A DNA stretch of 64,000 bases, taken from Catenovulum adriaticum. Lineage in GTDB: Bacteria > Pseudomonadota > Gammaproteobacteria > Enterobacterales > Alteromonadaceae. The translations under genes and the position numbers were made by a program. The stretch covers positions 2,418,001-2,482,000 of the forward strand of contig NZ_CP109965.1 of assembly GCF_026725475.1 (NCBI RefSeq). The letters run 5' to 3'. Positions 40,774 through 49,886 of the stretch are shown here, in pieces. The notes under the pieces were generated by a model. The model had not been told where the DNA came from. It did no database searches and worked only from the letters and a program-made list of their open reading frames with translations. How positions within the stretch are numbered: the stretch's first letter is position 1; every line of letters begins with the position of its first letter.

Positions 40774-42244
40774 ATTTGATGACTTTTACCGTGTGCTTAT
40801 TAATTCCGTATTCTCGTAACTTATTTGCAATTGCGGTATGACTCAGACCTAATTTTTGCGCTAATTGCCGAGTGCTTGGATAGTGTGGATATAACTGCCT
40901 TAACAAGGCGTTTTCAAATCGCTTCACTGCATCGTCCAACGAGCCTGATAAATCGGCTTGCAAGCTATAATATTGCTTGTCAGTTTTGGCTAAATTAAAA
41001 TCATCTGCTTCTAATAAGTCTTTATTATGGGTCAATATTGCTTGGTTTATCGCCTTCTCTAATTGAGTCACATTACCTAACCACGGATGCGCTAACAGCA
41101 ACGATAGTGCATTATTTGAAAGACTAACCGCAGCTTTTTCAAACCGGTTAGCGGCTTTTTTTAATAAAATTTCAATTAAATTAGGTAGATCTTCTTTTCT
41201 ATCACGAAGCGCCGGAACTAATATCACTAATTGGGTGATTGTTTGAGATAAATTTTCATTAAAGGCGCCTTCTTGTTGTAAATATTCCAAGTTTTGCTGG
41301 CTAGTGAACATAAACCTTAAACCTGAATGCGTATTTTGTTTTAAATAAGCCAACAAAATTTTCTGAGCATCTATCTCTAGCATATCTACATGCCTGAAAA
41401 TCACGCTGCCCAAACGGTCTTCATCCGCCAGCGCACTAAGCTGAGTATTGAGCCTATCCGGTTTTAAGCCAATGCATTCAATACTTTGATAGGTTTTACT
41501 TGAGTCTCCTCCTAAGTAGTGACATAAAGTAGCAAAAAAGTGTTTGCCAGTCCCAGCCTCACCTTCAAATACAACTGCTAGGTTGGTGCGAGATAATTTT
41601 TTCAGGTCACGAACCATTTTTCGACTTACGGATGCATGCTGCACAACTTGATTTAAAATAAATGCCTGTTGATTGGCTTGCGGGTATGGTGCTTTACTTA
41701 ATTTACAACGAATAAATGCGCCTGAATAAACTTGCGTATTTTGCTCTGCAGGCAACCAAAGAGGATAAAATTCAATTTGATACGTTTGTTGTTCAATCTC
41801 ACCCACTTGTAGCCGTTTTTCTTGGCTTTGTTGATCTAACCAACGCTGAATATTAATACCTTTAATCCTAGCTGAAACTTGCCCCAGATCAGTTTCACTT
41901 TTGACATTAAATAAATTTAACGCAGCTTGATTTGCTCGAATTGCTTTACCCTTTTCATCAATCGATAAAGCTGGCTCTAAGTCACTTTTAAGTGATAGCA
42001 TAAGCTCATAATGCTGACGTTCAAACGGCATAGAACTAACCGTTTTAACATCACTGACACCATCAACAAGTCGAATCTCAGGCATTAGATGTTGAAACTC
42101 AGCAAACTCAATACTCGGAAAATGTAAGTATATTTGCTCTGCATGCACCTCAATACCTTGTAAATCGATTTGATGACGTACTAATATTTCGAGAATATCC
42201 TGAGTGATGCCGAGGCGATTTTCACAACAGATTTTTAGTCTCAT
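40772..42244 (-). CDS. tyrR: TyrR-type transcriptional regulator of aromatic amino acid genes
   Basis: A 490-residue regulator. N-terminal ACT domain (MRLKICCENRLGITQDILEI), PAS domain (about 80-190), AAA+ domain (about 215-420) and a C-terminal TyrR helix-turn-helix, STRQLAQKLGLSHTAIANKL. In E. coli TyrR senses Tyr, Phe and Trp and controls aromatic pathway genes. Start 42244 fits family N-termini and has AAAGGTGT upstream. Oddity: Walker A is kept (GEAGTGKH) but the Walker B block reads GSVIFRHVDML instead of GSVLLDEIGEM, so ATP hydrolysis is probably lost; there is no GAFTGA loop, as usual in TyrR. A pterin dehydratase gene (aromatic metabolism) lies 7 kb away. Confidence 0.9.
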   Translation of the reverse strand: MRLKICCENRLGITQDILEILVRHQIDLQGIEVHAEQIYLHFPSIEFAEFQHLMPEIRLVDGVSDVKTVSSMPFERQHYELMLSLKSDLEPALSIDEKGKAIRANQAALNLFNVKSETDLGQVSARIKGINIQRWLDQQSQEKRLQVGEIEQQTYQIEFYPLWLPAEQNTQVYSGAFIRCKLSKAPYPQANQQAFILNQVVQHASVSRKMVRDLKKLSRTNLAVVFEGEAGTGKHFFATLCHYLGGDSSKTYQSIECIGLKPDRLNTQLSALADEDRLGSVIFRHVDMLEIDAQKILLAYLKQNTHSGLRFMFTSQQNLEYLQQEGAFNENLSQTITQLVILVPALRDRKEDLPNLIEILLKKAANRFEKAAVSLSNNALSLLLAHPWLGNVTQLEKAINQAILTHNKDLLEADDFNLAKTDKQYYSLQADLSGSLDDAVKRFENALLRQLYPHYPSTRQLAQKLGLSHTAIANKLREYGINKHTVKVIK

Positions 42245-42427
42245 TAAGTTGACACCTTTGAGCATATTAATAAATTTATTTTTTTAAGCTTAGCCTAACA
42301 GCTTTAAATGCGCTATTTAAAGCTGTACTTGAAATACTAGGCAGTTTAAATAAAACCCGTAAGCTAAACAGAGTTAGTTTGTTGAAACGCAACTAACTTG
42401 CACACCAACTTTTAAAATGAGACATGC

Positions 42428-42934
42428 ATGACACTTTTTGAACAAGTTTCGCAGACTTTTAATAAGCTATCTGACAAGCTAAAAAAGAATAAAGAGCAAG
42501 AAAAACTAGCGAGCATTTTACAAGAACACCATAGCTTTATTTGTCAATCTGAACAGCTATCGGATTATTTACAAGAAACCCAGCAACTCATTAAACTGGC
42601 CTTTAAAAGCCAAACTCAAGACAGCGAGCGTCTATCTGACAGACTGAATGCTCAATTAGAACTATTAGCCAAACTCGCTTTAAATGGTAAATTAGTTGAA
42701 CATAATGCGGTCACTGAATATCGCAGTCGCATTGGAAAAATGCATAAAACGCTTGCTGAATATCGTCAGTATTTAGCTCGCTTTGATGACCAAATTCGGC
42801 TTAATCCAAATTTGCCTGATAACCATTCAATTTACCAAAGACGAGAGCGCTGCTTACAAGCGATTAATCAACTTGAAGACAAAATCAGTAAGATAGAACA
42901 GAAAGGTTACGGTACAAATCGATATTTCAAATAA
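42428..42934 (+). CDS. priC: PriC-like primosomal replication protein
   Basis: A 168-residue all-helical protein. The C-terminal part, YQRRERCLQAINQLEDKISK, and the middle LNAQLELLAKLALNGKLVEH resemble PriC, which helps reload DnaB at stalled forks. The family is poorly conserved, so the call rests on overall helical layout, size and the final RRxRCxxAIxxLE block. No signal peptide. ATG 42428 follows ATG 42424 in another frame. Divergent from tyrR. It could be an unrelated coiled-coil protein. Confidence 0.6.
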   Translation: MTLFEQVSQTFNKLSDKLKKNKEQEKLASILQEHHSFICQSEQLSDYLQETQQLIKLAFKSQTQDSERLSDRLNAQLELLAKLALNGKLVEHNAVTEYRSRIGKMHKTLAEYRQYLARFDDQIRLNPNLPDNHSIYQRRERCLQAINQLEDKISKIEQKGYGTNRYFK

Positions 42935-43052
42935 GTTGAACCTTTTGTCTCTATGCAAATCAAGATATACTGGTTCACTGACAATCGATATTCACCCTAT
43001 CTTTTGGGTGCAGATATCGAAAACTCGAATTATTAAATGAAAAGAGCGCTAA

Positions 43053-43385
43053 ATGAAACCTTTTATTACCCTAATTTTGGCAGTTGCGTTAGCAAGCTGT
43101 GCGTATCGCATCGATATTAGACAAGGCAATTACATTGAAAAGAAAGATGTAGATAAACTCAGACAAAATATGACAAAAGAGCAAGTTGCTTACGTATTAG
43201 GAAAACCTATTATCGAAGACGCTTTTAATAAAGACACTTGGTATTATTTATACCATGTAAATTATGGTGATGGTCGTCCTGATAGACGTATCGAACTCAC
43301 CTTACAATTTGATGAGAACAAACTCCAAGATTTAGAAGGCTCAATTGACAAGCCCGAAGACTTTGAAAAATCATTAGATTTATAA
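43053..43385 (+). CDS. bamE: Outer membrane assembly lipoprotein BamE
   Basis: A 110-residue lipoprotein, signal MKPFITLILAVALASC with lipobox LASC. The mature part has YRIDIRQGNYIEKKDVDKLR and QNMTKEQVAYVLGKPIIEDA, the BamE signature, then DTWYYLYHVNYGDG. It is part of the BAM complex that inserts beta-barrel proteins in the outer membrane. Full length. Followed by two terminators. The rnfH-ratA-smpB cluster that usually neighbours bamE is 2 kb away, here split by a SulP gene on the other strand. Confidence 0.95.
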   Translation: MKPFITLILAVALASCAYRIDIRQGNYIEKKDVDKLRQNMTKEQVAYVLGKPIIEDAFNKDTWYYLYHVNYGDGRPDRRIELTLQFDENKLQDLEGSIDKPEDFEKSLDL

Positions 43386-43387
43386 AA

Positions 43388-43422
43388 AAAGCCTTTAAAT
43401 GCAAACCACATTTAAAGGCTTT
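43388..43422 (+). terminator. Terminator after bamE
   Basis: AAAGCCTTTAAAT and ATTTAAAGGCTTT pair around a nine-base loop, directly after the bamE stop; a T-poor tail follows. Confidence 0.85.
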
Positions 43423-43443
43423 AATTCAGACTAAAAGACAATT

Positions 43444-43505
43444 AAAAAAGCCGCATTTTAAAGTATCCAGTTGATAAATGGCGTACTTTAAAATGCGGCT
43501 TTTTT
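43444..43505. terminator. Very long stem terminator
   Basis: A perfect 22-base stem (AAAAAAGCCGCATTTTAAAG at 43444 and its complement ending 43505) encloses an 18-base loop and ends in a T run. It can stop transcription from both sides. Confidence 0.85.
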
Positions 43506-43601
43506 TGTACCTAAACTCTCTAAAATAAAGGTCCAAACATCGCTTTACTTTTACCGACTGATACCGAGGGTAAAAGTAAAGCAAGGACAGTCAGCTACTG
43601 G

Positions 43602-45170
43602 CTAACCACCCAACTCATCAGAAGCAACATGATAGTCAGGGTCTTCCATTATATTAACTTCACACAAACTACCTGCGCGTTTTAATAATTGGCGACATTC
43701 AGGACTTAAATGTCGTAAATGCAATTTTTTACCTAAAGCTTCATATTTTTCGGCTAAACCATCTAAAGCTTCAATCCCAGAATGGTCACTCACTCGAGAG
43801 CGTTTAAATTCAATGACCACATGTTCAGGATCTGTTTCTGGGGTAAATAACCCTTTAAAGTCAGCAATAGACGCAAAGAAAATAGGGCCGCGTAAGTCAT
43901 AAACTTTATAGCCATTTTCATCAACATAAGTATCTGCCTGAATATGTTTTGCATGCTTCCAAGCAAAAACTAGAGCTGAAACTATCACACCAACAATAAC
44001 AGCGATCGCCAAGTCAAACGCAACCGTAATCCCTGACACTAATATAATAATAAAAGCATCTGTTACTGGTATTTTTGGCATAATTCTAAATGAAGACCAC
44101 TCAAAGGTGCCAAGAACCACCATAAACATAATACCGACTAAAGCGGCTAGTGGGATCATCTCAATTAAGCCCGACGCAAATAAGATAAAACCAAGTAAAA
44201 CCATAGCCGCCGTTATCCCAGATAACCGACCTCGACCACCTGAATTGATATTAATCATACTTTGACCAATCATCGCACAACCACCCATACCGCCAAAAAA
44301 ACCGTTAGTCGTATTTGCAATGCCTTGACCAATACACTCGCGATTACCACGACCTCGTGTACCGGTAATTTCATCAATTAAAGTCAAGGTTAATAATGAT
44401 TCAATCAAACCAATTGCCGCAATAATTAATGCAGTAGGGAAAATAATATAAAGGGTTTCTAATGTGAAAGGCACCATAGGAATCGCAAAACTGGGTAGCT
44501 CCCCTTTTAGTGAAGCCGTTGCGGCTTGCTCTGGTGGTAGCATATCTCTCACAAAATCAATCACTGTGCGTGCTTCTAAATCAAGTCCAATAACAATCCC
44601 AGTTACGACAACAATTGCAACTAAACCAGAGGGAATTGCCGTTGTTAATTTAGGTAAAAAATGGGTGATTGCCATCGTTAGCGCAACTAGGCCTAGCATT
44701 ATCCACAAAGCTTCGCCCTGTAACCATTGCCACTGCTGATAGTCATTTAAAAACTTAAATTGACCCATTTGCGCTAAAAATATAACAATAGCTAAACCAT
44801 TTACAAAACCCAGCATAACCGGATGCGGTACCATCCGAATAAACTTACCGAGTCGTAAAATACCGGCTAATATTTGGAACAAGCCAGCCAAAACAACAGC
44901 AGCAAATAAATATTGCACCCCATATATGGCAACCAAAGAAACCATAACGACTGCGGTTGCACCGGTTGCACCAGAAATCATCCCAGGGCGACCACCAAAA
45001 ATAGAGGTTAATAGCCCCATCATAAATGCAGCATATAAACCCACCATAGGTTCAACACCTGCAACAAACGCAAAAGCAACAGCCTCAGGTACCAAAGCAA
45101 GCGCTACGGTTACACCTGACAGCACATCATTTTTAACGTTCGATTGATTGTTAGAAATTAAACTAAACAT
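43602..45170 (-). CDS. SulP/SLC26-family anion transporter with STAS domain
   Basis: About 522 residues from ATG 45170 (MFSLISNNQSNVKNDVLSGV); an in-frame start at 45218 is less likely. The SulP transport core shows ALALVPEAVAFAFVAGVEP, GMISGATGATAVVMVSLVA and MGGCAMIGQSMININSGGRG, with ten or more membrane helices. A cytoplasmic STAS domain (about 410-522) ends the protein with VVIEFKRSRVSDHSGIEALD. SulP proteins carry sulfate, bicarbonate or other anions; the substrate cannot be named. In marine bacteria a bicarbonate role is possible. It stands alone on the minus strand. Confidence 0.93.
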   Translation of the reverse strand: MFSLISNNQSNVKNDVLSGVTVALALVPEAVAFAFVAGVEPMVGLYAAFMMGLLTSIFGGRPGMISGATGATAVVMVSLVAIYGVQYLFAAVVLAGLFQILAGILRLGKFIRMVPHPVMLGFVNGLAIVIFLAQMGQFKFLNDYQQWQWLQGEALWIMLGLVALTMAITHFLPKLTTAIPSGLVAIVVVTGIVIGLDLEARTVIDFVRDMLPPEQAATASLKGELPSFAIPMVPFTLETLYIIFPTALIIAAIGLIESLLTLTLIDEITGTRGRGNRECIGQGIANTTNGFFGGMGGCAMIGQSMININSGGRGRLSGITAAMVLLGFILFASGLIEMIPLAALVGIMFMVVLGTFEWSSFRIMPKIPVTDAFIIILVSGITVAFDLAIAVIVGVIVSALVFAWKHAKHIQADTYVDENGYKVYDLRGPIFFASIADFKGLFTPETDPEHVVIEFKRSRVSDHSGIEALDGLAEKYEALGKKLHLRHLSPECRQLLKRAGSLCEVNIMEDPDYHVASDELGG

Positions 45171-45304
45171 GTAAATCTCTTGTGTTAAATGACTAATGAA
45201 ATCGAAAAAATTCGACACGAAAATAATATAGAAATGACAGGCTTGATCGTAATCAAGCCGTTAAAGCACAGTGAACAAAGCTAACTAAATTAAAACTTGT
45301 TAAT

Positions 45305-45631
45305 TTACGCTTTGCCCCCTGTAATTTTGTTAGCACGCCCCTCTTCTTTAGCTTTTTCAGCTCGGCGGCGACGTACATCTTTTGGATCAGCTATCAGCGG
45401 GCGATAAATTTCTATCCTATCACCGTCTTTAACTCGATCTGCTAATTTTTTACTGCGACTCCAGATACCTATTTTATTACTTTCTAAATCAATATCTGAA
45501 TGCCGGTGCAAAATACCGGATTGCTCAATACAAGTTTGAATATCAGCACCTTCTGCTACATGAACCGTTAATAAACTTTGTTCATCCGGTAATGCATAGG
45601 CAACTTCAATTTTTAATAAACTTTCATTCAT
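45305..45631 (-). CDS. rnfH: RnfH family protein
   Basis: A 108-residue protein with the ubiquitin-like RnfH/UPF0125 pattern: KIEVAYALPDEQSLLTVHVA, IGIWSRSKKLADRVKDGDRI and EIYRPLIADPKDVRRRRAEK. It is normally beside ratA, and in E. coli the pair was once called a toxin-antitoxin module; RnfH is not an antitoxin in tests I recall. Function is not settled; it is a small cytoplasmic protein. Gap to ratA is 76 bases. Confidence 0.93.
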   Translation of the reverse strand: MNESLLKIEVAYALPDEQSLLTVHVAEGADIQTCIEQSGILHRHSDIDLESNKIGIWSRSKKLADRVKDGDRIEIYRPLIADPKDVRRRRAEKAKEEGRANKITGGKA

Positions 45632-45707
45632 AGTTAAACTTAATTAATAAATACAAAGGGTATTGGTGTAATAACTTATCATTGTAATAATTGGGCTTGT
45701 ATCATCA

Positions 45708-46139
45708 TTAACGATAAACTACGTTAGCTCTTTGGGTAAAAGCCTTGACCATATTATTTGCCATGTGATTAAAGATAGAGCCAAATGCGATTTCAACAAG
45801 TTTTGAAGAAAATTCAAACTCAAGATCTAGTACAACCTTGCAAGCTTCTTCGTCCAAAGGGATAAACTGCCATAAGCCAGTTAACCTTTTAAAAGGCCCA
45901 TCTACTAAGTTAATTTCAACCTGACGACCTACTTGCATTTTATTATGAGTTGTAAACCATTTGCCTATATTCGCTTTACCAATTTGGACTGACGCTTTTA
46001 ATTCAGTCTCAGATTGACTCATCACTTTTACATCTAAACAGTCAGGTACAAATTTCGGGTATGAAGAAACATCATTAACCAAATCATACATTTGCTTGGC
46101 ACTAAACATAACCAACGCATGGCGATGAACTTTTGGCAT
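45708..46139 (-). CDS. ratA: RatA / Coq10-type START-domain protein
   Basis: A 143-residue protein of the polyketide-cyclase/START fold. MFSAKQMYDLVNDVSSYPKF, VEINLVDGPFKRLTGLWQFI and LEFEFSSKLVEIAFGSIFNH are family blocks, ending MVKAFTQRANVVY. In E. coli RatA was reported to block 70S formation; in many bacteria this Coq10-like protein aids ubiquinone handling. Full length. First gene of ratA-rnfH, divergent from smpB, as in most gammaproteobacteria. Confidence 0.93.
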   Translation of the reverse strand: MPKVHRHALVMFSAKQMYDLVNDVSSYPKFVPDCLDVKVMSQSETELKASVQIGKANIGKWFTTHNKMQVGRQVEINLVDGPFKRLTGLWQFIPLDEEACKVVLDLEFEFSSKLVEIAFGSIFNHMANNMVKAFTQRANVVYR

Positions 46140-46454
46140 TCATAACTCCCTGAATTAAACGAGCGCGGATATTAACATAAAAAGCGCTTAAACGCAGTTA
46201 TCCCTAACTTAAATACAACTAAAATGGGCGATTATACTGATAAAATTAAAACGAAACTGGCAGCTGATGCGCTAACTCAGTATAATGATTACCTTATACT
46301 TAAGATATTGGCAAGTGCCTTACCTTAATTCAGCCACTCAAATGTAAGTTGGGCGGCATGGCATTATCACATTCACAAGCACTCCATTTGCACAATCAAC
46401 TGTAAATGGCCTCAATCGCTTGCAACAGGCAAATCGAGGATTAACAATTTATTT

Positions 46455-46940
46455 ATGGCAAAAACAAAGAAAAAAAACGGCAATAATAGCAACCTAATTG
46501 CGCAAAATAAAAAAGCGAAACACGAATTTTTTTTAGAAGATAACTTTGAAGCCGGTATGGAGCTACAGGGCTGGGAAGTTAAAAGTATCCGTGAAGGCAA
46601 AGTTAATATTTCTGAGTGCTATGTCATTATCCAAAACAATGAAGCATTTTTGGTTGGTAGCCGAATTACCCCGTTAAACTCAGCATCAACCCATGTGGTC
46701 GCTGATCCGGTTCGTCCTCGAAAACTATTACTTAACCGCAAGCAGATCGACAATTTAATTGGTGCTCGAGACCGCGATGGTTACTCAATGGTCGCTACCC
46801 GTATGTATTGGAAGCGTTGCTGGGTAAAGCTAGAAGTACGTCTGGCTAAAGGTAAGAAAATGCATGATAAGCGCAGTGATATTAAAGATAAAGATTGGGC
46901 TCGTCAAAAAGAACGCATGATGAAAACTAAATTGCGTTAG
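46455..46940 (+). CDS. smpB: SsrA-binding protein SmpB
   Basis: A 161-residue trans-translation factor that brings tmRNA to stalled ribosomes. Core blocks: NKKAKHEFFLEDNFEAGMEL, GWEVKSIREGKVNISECYV, RKLLLNRKQIDNLIGARDRD, and a basic C-terminal tail DIKDKDWARQKERMMKTKLR that enters the mRNA channel. The ssrA tmRNA gene is not in the next stretch on this strand; the following feature is a hairpin terminator. Confidence 0.97.
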   Translation: MAKTKKKNGNNSNLIAQNKKAKHEFFLEDNFEAGMELQGWEVKSIREGKVNISECYVIIQNNEAFLVGSRITPLNSASTHVVADPVRPRKLLLNRKQIDNLIGARDRDGYSMVATRMYWKRCWVKLEVRLAKGKKMHDKRSDIKDKDWARQKERMMKTKLR

Positions 46941-46981
46941 TTTTATTGCATGACATTAATAAATATCTTAACTCAAAATAA

Positions 46982-47011
46982 AAGGTAGCAGGTTAAATGA
47001 CCTGCTACCTT
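46982..47011. terminator. Terminator between smpB and ygjV
   Basis: AAGGTAGCAGGT and ACCTGCTACCTT pair with a six-base loop, between convergent genes. Confidence 0.85.
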
Positions 47012-47022
47012 GGATAACTCAT

Positions 47023-47538
47023 TTAAGCTAATGCTAATTTCAAACTACCACAGTCCCGGTACAAACGGTACATAGTGGTTAAATTCATAACAATGACCGC
47101 ACTTTCTAAAATCATACCGCCAATTGAACCTACAATAATATTATTGGTTAACCAAAAACATGAACCTGCAAATAAACATAAACGCATTTTAATACCGTCT
47201 AAACAAAACAATGCATAAGTACCACAACAAGCACCAACAATAGCAATCATATCTGTCCATTGCTGGGCAATAAATGCGCCAACAGAAATAGTGACAAGAA
47301 TAAATCCGCATGCAACCAGTCTTGATTTTACTTTAATCGAAGTAGCGGTACGACACGCAGAGAATAAACAACAAAATGCAGACGTAGATGCGCCTAATAA
47401 AAAAAAGTGCAATGCATGGTTTATATTAAAAATCAGCATAACTGATTTCAAACGTAAATCATCTTTTTGAAAAAAGCAGAGCAAAGATAAAGCCACACTC
47501 AATAAGCCAACGGCTTGTGCGATCATAATGCTAGACAT
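47023..47538 (-). CDS. ygjV: YgjV-type inner membrane protein
   Basis: A 171-residue, very hydrophobic protein with about five to six membrane helices. AQAVGLLSVALSLLCFFQKD and FNINHALHFFLLGASTSAFC agree with the YgjV (Imp-YgjV) family; SCFWLTNNIIVGSIGGMILE is another family block. Function unknown. No operon partners. Confidence 0.8.
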   Translation of the reverse strand: MSSIMIAQAVGLLSVALSLLCFFQKDDLRLKSVMLIFNINHALHFFLLGASTSAFCCLFSACRTATSIKVKSRLVACGFILVTISVGAFIAQQWTDMIAIVGACCGTYALFCLDGIKMRLCLFAGSCFWLTNNIIVGSIGGMILESAVIVMNLTTMYRLYRDCGSLKLALA

Positions 47539-47963
47539 GAATAACCTTTACAGCAAATTAATTAACAAATCGGGCAATTTCAACATCAGTATTAGCCGCG
47601 TAAATTAACGGTTTATAACTGACTGTTTAATGCATTAAGAACCGACTAGTATATCACTTACCAGTACTTTGGATAAGAGTTAACTTGTTGTTTTAAAATG
47701 AAAATATTGTAAATTATTTAATAGAAATAAAGAAATGAAAATGATTTAAATACAAGATGAAATTAATTAGTTTATCAGTTGGGAATAAAATGCTATAGAT
47801 TTGTGTAGCTCAATGTTTCTACGCAGCAAATTAAAACTCAAAATAGATAGCTAAACACCACAAGGCTAGTTATCCATGATCCAAAAAGTTACATTACCTT
47901 AAAAAATCATTCAATATGCATGGAGGGATGTTGCAGGGGTTAAGTTACCCGCAGCAAAAGAAA
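47539..47963. other. Intergenic between ygjV and tRNA-Ser
   Basis: About 425 AT-rich bases with no gene, RNA or repeat that I can support. Confidence 0.4.
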
Positions 47964-48054
47964 TGGCGGTGAGAGAGGGGTTCGAACCCTCGATACGCTA
48001 CAAACGTATACACACTTTCCAGGCGTGCGCCTTCAGCCGCTCAGCCATCTCACC
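47964..48054 (-). tRNA. tRNA-Ser (anticodon GGA)
   Basis: Minus strand: acceptor GGTGAGA pairs with TCTCACC; D arm with GGCTGAGCGGCTGAAGGC; anticodon loop CTGGAAA, anticodon GGA; long variable arm GTGTATACGTTTGTAGCGTA typical of serine tRNAs; T loop GGTTCGAACCC; encoded CCA. 91 bases. Confidence 0.96.
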
Positions 48055-48185
48055 GGATAAAATAATCAACCTAACCTTTAAGGCTAGGCCGCGAATAATA
48101 GGGAAATCGACTCAGTTTATCAAGCGGATTCTGAATAAAATCTAGGATTCTTGGTTTGAAATAAAAATTTGTTGATTTTTAATAC

Positions 48186-48215
48186 AAAAAAGCATCGCTA
48201 AATCGCGATGCCTTT
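48186..48215 (-). terminator. Terminator after nadA
   Basis: GGCATCGC and GCGATGCT form the stem on the minus strand, followed by six T. It lies 28 bases past the nadA stop. Confidence 0.88.
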
Positions 48216-48242
48216 AATTTACTTATTAATAGTACAATAAGT

Positions 48243-49307
48243 TTATGCGTTGCCTTTAACTTTCATTTTAAGTTCTTGTGCAAAATTAAGCATTCGATCT
48301 AATGGAATCAATGCTTTTTCACGCAAATCGTCATCTACAAAAATTTCATGTTCAGACAAATCATCCGCAATGAGCGCATTTTCAATTGCAACTAAGCCAT
48401 TCATCGCCATCCACGGACAATGCGCACAACTTTTACAAGTAGCGCCATTACCGCCTGTCGGAGCTTCAATAAAGGTTTTATCTGGCGTTAATTGCTGCAT
48501 TTTATAAAAAATGCCTTTATCCGTTGCCACAATAAACATTTCATTGTCCATTTCTTGGCTGGCTTTAATTAGCTGACTAGTTGAGCCAACCGCATCGGCT
48601 AAATCAATCACTGAAGACGGTGATTCAGGATGCACCAATACCGCAGCCTGCGGATACATTGATTTTAAATCATGTAAATGTTTAGCTTTAAATTCATCAT
48701 GAACAATACAAGCGCCGTTCCATTTAAGCATTTTTGCGCCTGTTTGCTTTTCAATATAAGCGCCTAAATGTTTATCTGGACCCCAAATAATTTTATGGCC
48801 TTCACTATCTAAATGCTCAACAATTTCAAGCGCAATAGATGAAGTAACAACCCAATCAGCTCTTGCTTTCACTGCTGCAGAGGTATTGGCATAAACTACC
48901 ACGGTGTGATCCGGGTGAGCATCGCAAAAATCTGAGAACTCTTTTTCTGGACAGCCTAAGTCTAACGAGCAAGTTGCCTCTAACGTCGGCATAAATACAC
49001 GTTTTTCAGGGCTTAAAATTTTGGCAGTTTCACCCATAAATTTAACCCCAGCAACAATCAGGGTTTTTGCGGGGTGGTCTCGACCAAAGCGCGCCATTTC
49101 TAATGAATCAGAGACACAGCCTCCGGTTTCTTCAGCCAGCGCCTGGATTTCAGGATCAGTATAATAATGCGCGACTAACACCGCATTTTTTTCTGCGAGC
49201 AGCGTTTTGATCCGCGCTTTATACTGGGCTTTTTGCTCAGACGAAAGCGGAGCCGGTTTGGCCGGAAAATTAAATTCGTATTCAGCTTGGGTTTGCAATT
49301 GCACCAT
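48243..49307 (-). CDS. nadA: Quinolinate synthase A
   Basis: About 354 residues from ATG 49307 (MVQLQTQAEYEFNFPAKPAP); an in-frame start at 49358 is possible. It condenses iminoaspartate and dihydroxyacetone phosphate to quinolinate in NAD synthesis with a [4Fe-4S] cluster. The three cluster Cys are in the three pseudo-repeats: LEATCSLDLGCP, WNGACIVHDEF and CKSCAHCPWMAMN. Substrate motifs AHYYTDPEIQ and YANTSAAVKA are present. nadB and nadC are not nearby. Confidence 0.95.
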   Translation of the reverse strand: MVQLQTQAEYEFNFPAKPAPLSSEQKAQYKARIKTLLAEKNAVLVAHYYTDPEIQALAEETGGCVSDSLEMARFGRDHPAKTLIVAGVKFMGETAKILSPEKRVFMPTLEATCSLDLGCPEKEFSDFCDAHPDHTVVVYANTSAAVKARADWVVTSSIALEIVEHLDSEGHKIIWGPDKHLGAYIEKQTGAKMLKWNGACIVHDEFKAKHLHDLKSMYPQAAVLVHPESPSSVIDLADAVGSTSQLIKASQEMDNEMFIVATDKGIFYKMQQLTPDKTFIEAPTGGNGATCKSCAHCPWMAMNGLVAIENALIADDLSEHEIFVDDDLREKALIPLDRMLNFAQELKMKVKGNA

Positions 49308-49461
49308 TTCTATCACTATATCAAGTAAGCTAGTTGATTTGAGGCGAATTATACGCAATAACAGGCTTCAAAGTACAGTTTCATGCCTGTTGTTTTGCGG
49401 TTTTCCCTGTTAATTTTGTAAACTATCTAATTCACAAAACAAAAAAGCATGGCTTTAGTGG

Positions 49462-49800
49462 TTAAACTTGGTCTGATTTAGCTGCGCAAATAAAGTCATT
49501 TTTATGTAAGCCTTTAATTTTGTGCGTCCACCAAGCTAATGTTACTTCACCCCACTGTGTAACAATTTTTGGATGATGCGCTTCAGATTCAGCCAGTTCA
49601 CCGATTTTATTTGTAAATTCAAGTGCGTGAACAAAATTTTTAAATTGATAAGTCTTATAAAGCTGCTCAACACCTTGTTCCGTTTGTATTTGCCAACCTG
49701 ATAATTCCGACAACCACTGATTTTTTTGCTGCTCAGTCGCTTGCGGAGCCTCTACATGACACGCTTCGCATGCCTGTGTATTTAACTGAGTTGACTGCAT
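49462..49800 (-). CDS. phhB: Pterin-4a-carbinolamine dehydratase
   Basis: A 112-residue enzyme that recycles the pterin cofactor after aromatic hydroxylation. LSGWQIQTEQGVEQLYKTYQ, EFTNKIGELAESEAHHPKIV with the active-site EAHHP, and VTLAWWTHKIKGLHKNDF are the PCD signature. The N-terminal extension (about 25 residues with CEACHVEAP) is usual in gammaproteobacterial PhhB. No phenylalanine hydroxylase gene is in the window; such lone PhhB proteins may serve other roles. Confidence 0.93.
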   Translation of the reverse strand: MQSTQLNTQACEACHVEAPQATEQQKNQWLSELSGWQIQTEQGVEQLYKTYQFKNFVHALEFTNKIGELAESEAHHPKIVTQWGEVTLAWWTHKIKGLHKNDFICAAKSDQV

Positions 49801-49886
49801 AAAATAACGCCTCTTGCTTGAGAAAACATCTTATAATCTAAACATGTTAGCTATTTAAATTAACCTTAACCCGAATTGAGGTTAAA

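Noticed and set aside
43388..43505. Two tandem hairpins as a possible small RNA
   Set aside because: Both are simple terminator stems behind bamE and the SulP gene; no promoter in front.
46941..47022. tmRNA (ssrA) next to smpB
   Set aside because: Only 80 bases with a terminator are present between smpB and ygjV; no tRNA-like ends.
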